A stretch of 10,099 nucleotides of DNA from Dehalococcoidia bacterium (GTDB lineage Bacteria; Chloroflexota; Dehalococcoidia; Dehalococcoidales; JAUVZE01). The stretch lies in contig SOJS01000066.1 in assembly GCA_004376435.1 (NCBI GenBank), forward strand, positions 1 through 10,099, read 5' to 3'. The notes under the pieces were generated by a model that had not been told where the DNA came from, did not search any database, and saw nothing but the letters and a program-made list of their open reading frames with translations. A program made the translations under genes and the position numbers. Shown here piece after piece: positions 5,923 through 10,099 of this stretch. Every line of letters starts with the position of its first letter. Within the stretch, counting starts at the first letter, position 1.

Positions 5923-5951
5923 ATTTTACTCTTAAAAAAACCATTCTTCAA
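5923..5951 (-). promoter_or_regulatory. Sigma-70 promoter for the HEAT-like/ychF unit
   Basis: On the minus strand, TTGAAG (5951-5946, five of six to the -35 consensus) is followed after exactly 17 nt by TAAAAT (5928-5923, five of six to the -10 consensus). The spacer contains a run of seven T. Transcription would start near 5916, giving a leader of about 45 nt with the Shine-Dalgarno near its end. It lies in the 155-nt divergent gap before holA. Confidence 0.65.
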
Positions 5952-5989
5952 CAGATTACCCTTTTAAGCCGCCAGAAAAACCTGCTCTG

Positions 5990-5998
5990 TGCTAAAAT
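5990..5998 (+). promoter_or_regulatory. Candidate extended -10 promoter for holA
   Basis: TGC-TAAAAT has the TGn extension directly before a five-of-six -10 box, with no clear -35 at 17 nt. Extended -10 promoters can work without a -35. The start would be near 6005, leaving about 22 nt of leader that carries the holA Shine-Dalgarno AAGGGG at 6015-6020. Confidence 0.5.
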
Positions 5999-6026
5999 GG
6001 GTAAGACTTAAGTTAAGGGGTAAGCT

Positions 6027-7013
6027 GTGCTCTATATACTGCTGGGTCAGGATGATTTCTCCCGACGTCAGGTGCTTGAGGAAATAAAAAGGGGCATGGG
6101 CGACCAGACACTGCTGGCGACCAATACCACTACCCTTGATGGCCACCAGCTTTCGTTAGACCAGCTGAAAACTACCTGTGAGACAGCGCCCTTTCTGGCA
6201 GAGAAGCGTCTGGTCATTGTTAATGGTCTGCTGGTGCGCTTTGAGCCTAAAAACAAGTCCCGCCAGAGGGTAAAAACAGCCGCCAACGATTATAAATCAT
6301 TTGCCGCCTATATCCCCACAATACCTGAAAGCACCACTCTGGTGCTGGTAGATGGTCGGCTGAAAAGTGGCAACTCCCTGCTTAGGGAGCTTTCGACTAA
6401 GGCAAAGGTAAAAAACTTTCCCCTGCTCAGGAATGAGGCGCTGCGGCAGTGGATTAAACAGCAGGTGAAGCAGGAAGGAGCGAGCATATCCCCTGAGGCG
6501 GTAAACCTGCTGGCTAAGCTTATCGGCGGCAACCTGTGGACGATGGCTAACGAAATTAGCAAGCTGGCTCTCTTTACCTTGGGGCGGCGTATTGAGGCGG
6601 CTGATGTTAAGGGGCTGGTAAGCTTTTCCCAGGAGGCTAATGTCTTCGCTATGGTTGATGCTATCCTGGAGTCCAGGGTGGGGGTGGCGGAACAGTCGCT
6701 GGGGCGGTTGCTGGAGAGTGGGGCTGCCTCCGCCTATTTGCTGGTTATGCTATCACGGCAGGTGCGGATGATAGTGCTGGCCAAGGAGATGATGGGTCAG
6801 CGAAAATCAGAAGCTGAGATTCAGGATGGATTGGGGCTGACCTCAGAGTTTGCCCTGCGCAAGGTGCTGGGGCAGGCTGGCCGCTACCCGATGGGGCAGA
6901 TTATGGATATTTACCGTAAACTTCTGGAGACTGACCTGGCAATTAAGACAGGAAAATATAATGGCGAGCTGGCTCTCAACTTGCTGGTGGCTGAGCTATG
7001 CCAGCGGCGCTGA
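6027..7013 (+). CDS. holA: DNA polymerase III subunit delta
   Basis: The clamp-loader subunit that opens the beta sliding clamp during replication. The 328-residue length fits the family. The N-terminus Y-I-L-L-G-Q-D-D-F-S-R-R (3-14) is the usual start of the degenerate AAA+ domain of delta, which does not bind ATP. E-T-A-P-F-L-A-E-K-R-L-V-I-V (52-65) is the clamp-contact region. The C-terminal collar domain (about 233-326) carries L-S-R-Q-V-R (242-247), R-K-V-L-G-Q-A-G-R-Y (278-287) and D-L-A-I-K-T-G (303-309), then ends in A-E-L-C. GTG at 6027 is the start, with AAGGGG 6 nt upstream. It is transcribed away from the HEAT-like/ychF unit and followed 82 nt later by alaS, which has its own promoter. 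No unusual feature stands out. Confidence 0.93.
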   Translation: MLYILLGQDDFSRRQVLEEIKRGMGDQTLLATNTTTLDGHQLSLDQLKTTCETAPFLAEKRLVIVNGLLVRFEPKNKSRQRVKTAANDYKSFAAYIPTIPESTTLVLVDGRLKSGNSLLRELSTKAKVKNFPLLRNEALRQWIKQQVKQEGASISPEAVNLLAKLIGGNLWTMANEISKLALFTLGRRIEAADVKGLVSFSQEANVFAMVDAILESRVGVAEQSLGRLLESGAASAYLLVMLSRQVRMIVLAKEMMGQRKSEAEIQDGLGLTSEFALRKVLGQAGRYPMGQIMDIYRKLLETDLAIKTGKYNGELALNLLVAELCQRR

Positions 7014-7021
7014 AGGCTTCG

Positions 7022-7050
7022 TTGACAGCCGCTAGCGCTTAAACTAAAAT
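7022..7050 (+). promoter_or_regulatory. Strong sigma-70 promoter for alaS-ruvX
   Basis: TTGACA (7022-7027, perfect -35), a 17-nt spacer, and TAAAAT (7045-7050, five of six -10). The spacer holds the 8-bp palindrome CGCTAGCG (7030-7037), which could be part of an operator but may be chance. Transcription would start near 7057, about 40 nt before the alaS GTG. The leader is too short for a T-box riboswitch. Confidence 0.72.
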
Positions 7051-7095
7051 CGTAGGTAAAGATATGGCGGTGTCTTTATATATGGAGAGCAGTAA

Positions 7096-9735
7096 GTGAC
7101 CAGTGACCAAATACGGGCAGCATTTTTAGCCTTCTTTAGGGAAAAAGGACATCAGGTTATCCCCAGTTCCTCTTTAATACCCAAGGGTGACCCCACCCTG
7201 CTCCTCACCAGTGCCGGCATGGTGCCGTTTAAGCCTTACTTTCTCGGCGAGGAGTTGCCGCCCAGCCCCCGTCTGGTATCTTGCCAGAAGTGCTTCCGCG
7301 CCACTGATATTGATGCCGTGGGTGACCCCTGCCACCTCACCTTCTTTGAGATGCTGGGCAATTTCAGTGTTGGCGACTACTTTAAGGCAGAGGCAATTAG
7401 CTGGGCGTGGCAGTTTGTTACCCGGCGTCTGGGGCTGCCAGCGGAGCGCCTGTGGATAACTATCTTTGTTGATGACGATGATGCCTTTAGCTGCTGGCGG
7501 AAGCTGGGTGTTGCCGAGGGCAGGATATTGAGATTTGGCGAGAAGGAGAACTTCTGGGGTCCGGCCGGTGACTCCGGGCCCTGCGGTCCGTGCAGTGAAA
7601 TCCTCTATGACTTGGGGGAGGGGGTTGGCTGTGGTCGGCCTTCCTGCGCCCCTGGCTGTGATTGTGGCCGCTTCTCCGAGGTCTGGAATCTGGTATTCAC
7701 CCAGTATAATCAGGATAGAGAAAGCAAACGGATACTACTACCCAAGCCCAATATTGATACCGGCATGGGGCTGGAGAGGACAGCGGCCATTATGCAGGGC
7801 AAGACCTCTGTTTATGAGACTGACCTCTTTACCCCTTTGCTGGAGTGTATCGCCGCCCTAACAGGCAGGAAATACGGCGCCGATAATGATAATGATAATA
7901 ATATGCGGATAATAGCCGAGCACAGCCGTGGCGTTGCCTTTCTTATTGCTGATGGGGTAATCCCCGACAACGAAGGCGCTGGCTATGTGCTGCGCCGACT
8001 GCTGCGCCGCGCCGCCCTTCTCGGCCGGAGGTTGGGGCTGGACAAGCCTTTTCTGGTAAAGACAGCCGAGACTACTATCCAGCAGATGGGGCATATCTAC
8101 CCTGAGCTGGTGAAGCGGCGAGATTTTATACTGAAGGTGACCCGGGTTGAGGAGGAGAAATTCGAGCAGACGCTCACCACCGGGCTGGAGCTGCTGGACG
8201 GCATTATGGAGAAAGCCGCCAGCAAGGGGAAAAATAAAATCTCTGGCGTAGAGGCATTCAATCTCTATGACACCTATGGCTTCCCGGTAGAGCTAACTGT
8301 TGAGATTACCGCCGGGCGTGGCTTTTCTGTGGACTTGGACGGCTTTGAGAAAGAGATGGAGAAGCAGCGGGAAAGAGCCAGACAGGCTCATAAGTTTGAA
8401 TTAGGTGAAGAGGTCGGCTTACCGGCAGGGCTTAATCTTAAGGCAACCACCTTTGTTGGCTATCAAAACCTGAAAAATAAGTCGGCTATTATCAGTATCT
8501 TAGTTGGTAATAAACCGGTGGCAAGGGTGGGGGAGGGGCAGAAAGCCGGCCTGATTCTAGAGGCTACCCCCTTCTACGGCGAGATGGGGGGGCAGGCTGG
8601 CGATAGCGGGCAGATAAAAAGCTCATCAGGCAAATTTGTGGTGACCGATACTGTTCGCCTGCCGGCTGATGTTATTCTCCACCGGGGCTATGTTGCTGAA
8701 GGGCATTTTTCTGCTGGTGATATGGTGGAGGCTATTGTTGATGAGGAGCGGCGGCTTGATATCGCCCGCAACCACACCGCCACCCACCTGCTTCAGTTTG
8801 CCCTCCGTCAGGTATTGGGTGAGCATGTCCAGCAGAGGGGTTCACTGGTTGCCCCGGAGCGGCTCAGATTTGACCTCTCCCATCTGGTTGCCATGACCGA
8901 GGCGGAGATAAAGAAGGTACAGCATATCGTCAGCGAGAAGATTCGTGATAACCTGGTGGTATATGATGAGGAGCTCCCCTATAAAAAGGCGATTGCCAAG
9001 GGGGCGATAGCCCTGTTTGATGAAAAGTATGGCGACACGGTTCGGGTGTTGAGAATCGGTAAGCCGTCAATCAGCGCCGAGCTTTGCGGCGGTACTCATG
9101 TCAGTTCAACCGGTGAGATTGGCGCCTTTTATATTATCGGCGAGAGCAGCATCGGTGCCGGGCTGAGGCGTATTGAAGCGGTTAGCGGGCGGGGGGCGGA
9201 GGAATTTATTGATAAACGTCTAGCCGATTTAAGCCAGACTGCCCGCTATCTGGAAGCTGAGCTGGACGGTGTCCCGGGTAAGGTGCACGGTCTGGTTGCC
9301 GAGCTGGGTAAAGAACGCAAGCGAGCCCTGTCTCTGGAGCGGGAGCTTTCGCTGAGGATAGCCGAGTCGCTATTGTCTCAGGCAGAGGTGGTCAGTGGGG
9401 TAACGGTGCTATCAGCCAGGACACCTTCCCTGCCGGTGGCGGCTTTGCGGGAGATGGGCGACCGGCTGCGGGAAAAATTAAGGAGTGCGGTGGTGGTGCT
9501 GGGCACGGTTTATGAAAATAAGCCGCTTTTTTTGGCAGCGGTAACCCCGGACCTGGTGGCAAGGGGTTATCATGCCGGCGAGATAATAAAGCAGGTCGCC
9601 GGGGTGACTGGCGGCAGTGGCGGCGGCAAAGCCAGTTTTGCCCAGGCTGGGGGCAGGGATAAGGATAAACTGGATAAAGCCCTCAAGCTGGTAAAAAGCG
9701 TGATACAAAAATCCGTAGCTGGAGGCAATAGATAA
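7096..9735 (+). CDS. alaS: Alanyl-tRNA synthetase
   Basis: Charges tRNA-Ala and clears mischarged Ser/Gly; cytoplasmic. The 879 residues match full-length bacterial AlaS. The class II catalytic core (1-270) has T-S-A-G-M-V-P-F-K (38-46), F-F-E-M-L-G-N-F-S (83-91) and W-N-L-V-F-T-Q-Y (197-204). A cysteine-rich loop at 179-190 (C179, C184, C188, C190) is common in bacterial AlaS. The tRNA-recognition part includes G-A-G-Y-V-L-R-R-L-L-R-R (294-305). The editing domain holds the zinc ligands H560 and H564 in H-T-A-T-H, and C664 and H668 in C-G-G-T-H. The C-Ala domain ends with G-G-S-G-G-G-K-A-S-F-A-Q-A-G-G (839-853). GTG at 7096 has GGAGAG 6 nt upstream and gives the standard N-terminus. The stop overlaps the ruvX start. 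A short D-N-D-N-D-N-N stretch lies at 263-269. Confidence 0.98.
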   Translation: MTSDQIRAAFLAFFREKGHQVIPSSSLIPKGDPTLLLTSAGMVPFKPYFLGEELPPSPRLVSCQKCFRATDIDAVGDPCHLTFFEMLGNFSVGDYFKAEAISWAWQFVTRRLGLPAERLWITIFVDDDDAFSCWRKLGVAEGRILRFGEKENFWGPAGDSGPCGPCSEILYDLGEGVGCGRPSCAPGCDCGRFSEVWNLVFTQYNQDRESKRILLPKPNIDTGMGLERTAAIMQGKTSVYETDLFTPLLECIAALTGRKYGADNDNDNNMRIIAEHSRGVAFLIADGVIPDNEGAGYVLRRLLRRAALLGRRLGLDKPFLVKTAETTIQQMGHIYPELVKRRDFILKVTRVEEEKFEQTLTTGLELLDGIMEKAASKGKNKISGVEAFNLYDTYGFPVELTVEITAGRGFSVDLDGFEKEMEKQRERARQAHKFELGEEVGLPAGLNLKATTFVGYQNLKNKSAIISILVGNKPVARVGEGQKAGLILEATPFYGEMGGQAGDSGQIKSSSGKFVVTDTVRLPADVILHRGYVAEGHFSAGDMVEAIVDEERRLDIARNHTATHLLQFALRQVLGEHVQQRGSLVAPERLRFDLSHLVAMTEAEIKKVQHIVSEKIRDNLVVYDEELPYKKAIAKGAIALFDEKYGDTVRVLRIGKPSISAELCGGTHVSSTGEIGAFYIIGESSIGAGLRRIEAVSGRGAEEFIDKRLADLSQTARYLEAELDGVPGKVHGLVAELGKERKRALSLERELSLRIAESLLSQAEVVSGVTVLSARTPSLPVAALREMGDRLREKLRSAVVVLGTVYENKPLFLAAVTPDLVARGYHAGEIIKQVAGVTGGSGGGKASFAQAGGRDKDKLDKALKLVKSVIQKSVAGGNR
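7882..7902 (+). repeat. GATAAT microsatellite within alaS
   Basis: Three tandem copies of GATAAT followed by AAT encode alternating Asp and Asn at residues 263-269 of AlaS. A gain or loss of one 6-base unit would keep the frame. It falls in a surface loop between the catalytic core and the R-I-I-A-E-H-S-R segment, a position that varies among AlaS proteins. Confidence 0.8.
9721..9725 (+). promoter_or_regulatory. Shine-Dalgarno of ruvX, pointing to an ATA start
   Basis: GGAGG lies within the last codons of alaS, 6 nt before the ATA at 9732. Its ideal spacing to that codon, and the absence of any ATG, GTG or TTG nearby in the ruvX frame, are the main evidence for the start chosen. Confidence 0.65.
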
Positions 9736-10099
9736 CGCGCAGTTTAGGACTTGATGTTGGCGACAGGAGAATCGGGGTTGCCATCAGTGACCCCGATGGG
9801 GTATTAGCCAGCCCGCTGACTATTATCAACTGCCGCGATGAGCGCCGCGATATAGAGGCGATTACCGATATTGTTAACCAGCACCAGGTCAAGCAGATTA
9901 TAGTCGGCCTGCCCCGCTCTATGGATGGTAGTCTGGGCAAGCAGGCGGAGAAGGTAAAAGCCTTTACCCAGAGACTGTGCCGCTATTGCCAGGTGCCGGT
10001 GGATTTCCGCGATGAGCGTCTGTCCACAGTAGCCGCCAAGCACCTGATGCAGACCGTTATTACCAGAAAGACAAGGAAAAAAGCCAGAAATGATGCCAT
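9732..10099 (+). CDS. ruvX: RuvX/YqgF-family Holliday-junction resolvase-like nuclease (3' end outside window)
   Basis: An RNase H-fold nuclease of the RuvX (YqgF) family, linked to pre-16S rRNA maturation and Holliday-junction resolution. The first 122 residues are present; usual length is about 140, so little is missing. Motifs are L-G-L-D-V-G-D-R-R-I-G-V-A (5-17, catalytic D8), I-V-G-L-P-R-S-M-D-G-S (57-67), F-R-D-E-R-L-S-T (92-99) and the start of the final segment, with N-D-A at 120-122, where D121 is the probable last catalytic acid. The frame is open only back to 9732 (an in-frame TAG is at 9729-9731). The only codons before the first motif are ATA, ACG, CGC, AGT and TTA. ATA at 9732 is the best start: it overlaps the alaS stop as ATAA and sits 6 nt after GGAGG. 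The alaS-ruvX order is common in bacteria. Confidence 0.9.
   Translation, partial: MTRSLGLDVGDRRIGVAISDPDGVLASPLTIINCRDERRDIEAITDIVNQHQVKQIIVGLPRSMDGSLGKQAEKVKAFTQRLCRYCQVPVDFRDERLSTVAAKHLMQTVITRKTRKKARNDA

Noticed and set aside
5875..6026. Divergent intergenic gap inspected for a small RNA or terminator
   Set aside because: Only promoter elements and AT-rich sequence are visible; the ACTTAAGT palindrome at 6007-6014 is too short to claim as an operator.
7082..7099. Possible five-codon leader peptide (M-E-S-S-K) whose TGA overlaps the alaS GTG start
   Set aside because: It has no ribosome-binding site of its own; its second and third codons are the alaS Shine-Dalgarno. The short frame is expected by chance.
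7858..8094. Open frame on the minus strand inside alaS containing an Ile run
   Set aside because: It is the reverse complement of the GATAAT repeat within a clearly coding plus-strand gene; no start signal or family match.

Overview
The window is about 10.1 kb of bacterial chromosome, densely coded and with no mobile elements, tRNA/rRNA genes or CRISPR. The gene set (sulfide-type Thi4, an archaemetzincin-like protein, a YHS-permease, an Obg-like GTPase next to a small HEAT-like protein, and holA-alaS-ruvX), the frequent GTG starts and balanced base composition suggest an anaerobic bacterium, most likely Chloroflexota/Dehalococcoidia. That placement rests on gene content and remembered sequence resemblance, not on a search. 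No stretch longer than about 150 bases lacks a gene.

Region 1 (1-3757, plus strand) looks like one operon. It holds the last 25 codons of an IscU/NifU-type Fe-S scaffold, thi4 (thiazole synthase), a diverged archaemetzincin-like protein, a DUF318-type metal permease carrying a YHS metal-binding insert, and mnmA (tRNA 2-thiouridylase). Gaps run from 15 nt down to a 29-nt overlap. The common theme is sulfur, iron and soft metals: scaffold, thiazole and thiouridine synthesis all use iron or mobilised sulfur.

Region 2 (3754-4513, plus) has its own candidate promoter overlapping the mnmA stop. It encodes a 78-residue protein ending in a Gly-Gly-Gly tail and a MOSC-domain protein. Both are plausible sulfur-carrier or sulfur-transfer proteins.

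Region 3 (4510-5951, minus) is a small converging unit. A HEAT-like helical protein is followed by a YchF/OLA1-type GTPase whose P-loop and G3 motif are altered although its C-terminal TGS domain is intact. Its stop shares a CTAG with the stop of the MOSC gene.

Region 4 (5990-10099, plus) is housekeeping: holA (DNA polymerase III delta), then a strong promoter (TTGACA-N17-TAAAAT) driving alaS and ruvX. ruvX runs off the window. It has no ATG, GTG or TTG start; the well-placed Shine-Dalgarno points to an ATA codon overlapping the alaS stop.

The best leads are the ATA start of ruvX, the degenerate YchF GTPase, the archaemetzincin-like protein that seems to have kept its cysteine cluster but lost its catalytic histidines, the Cys-type Thi4, and the GGG-tailed small protein beside MOSC.
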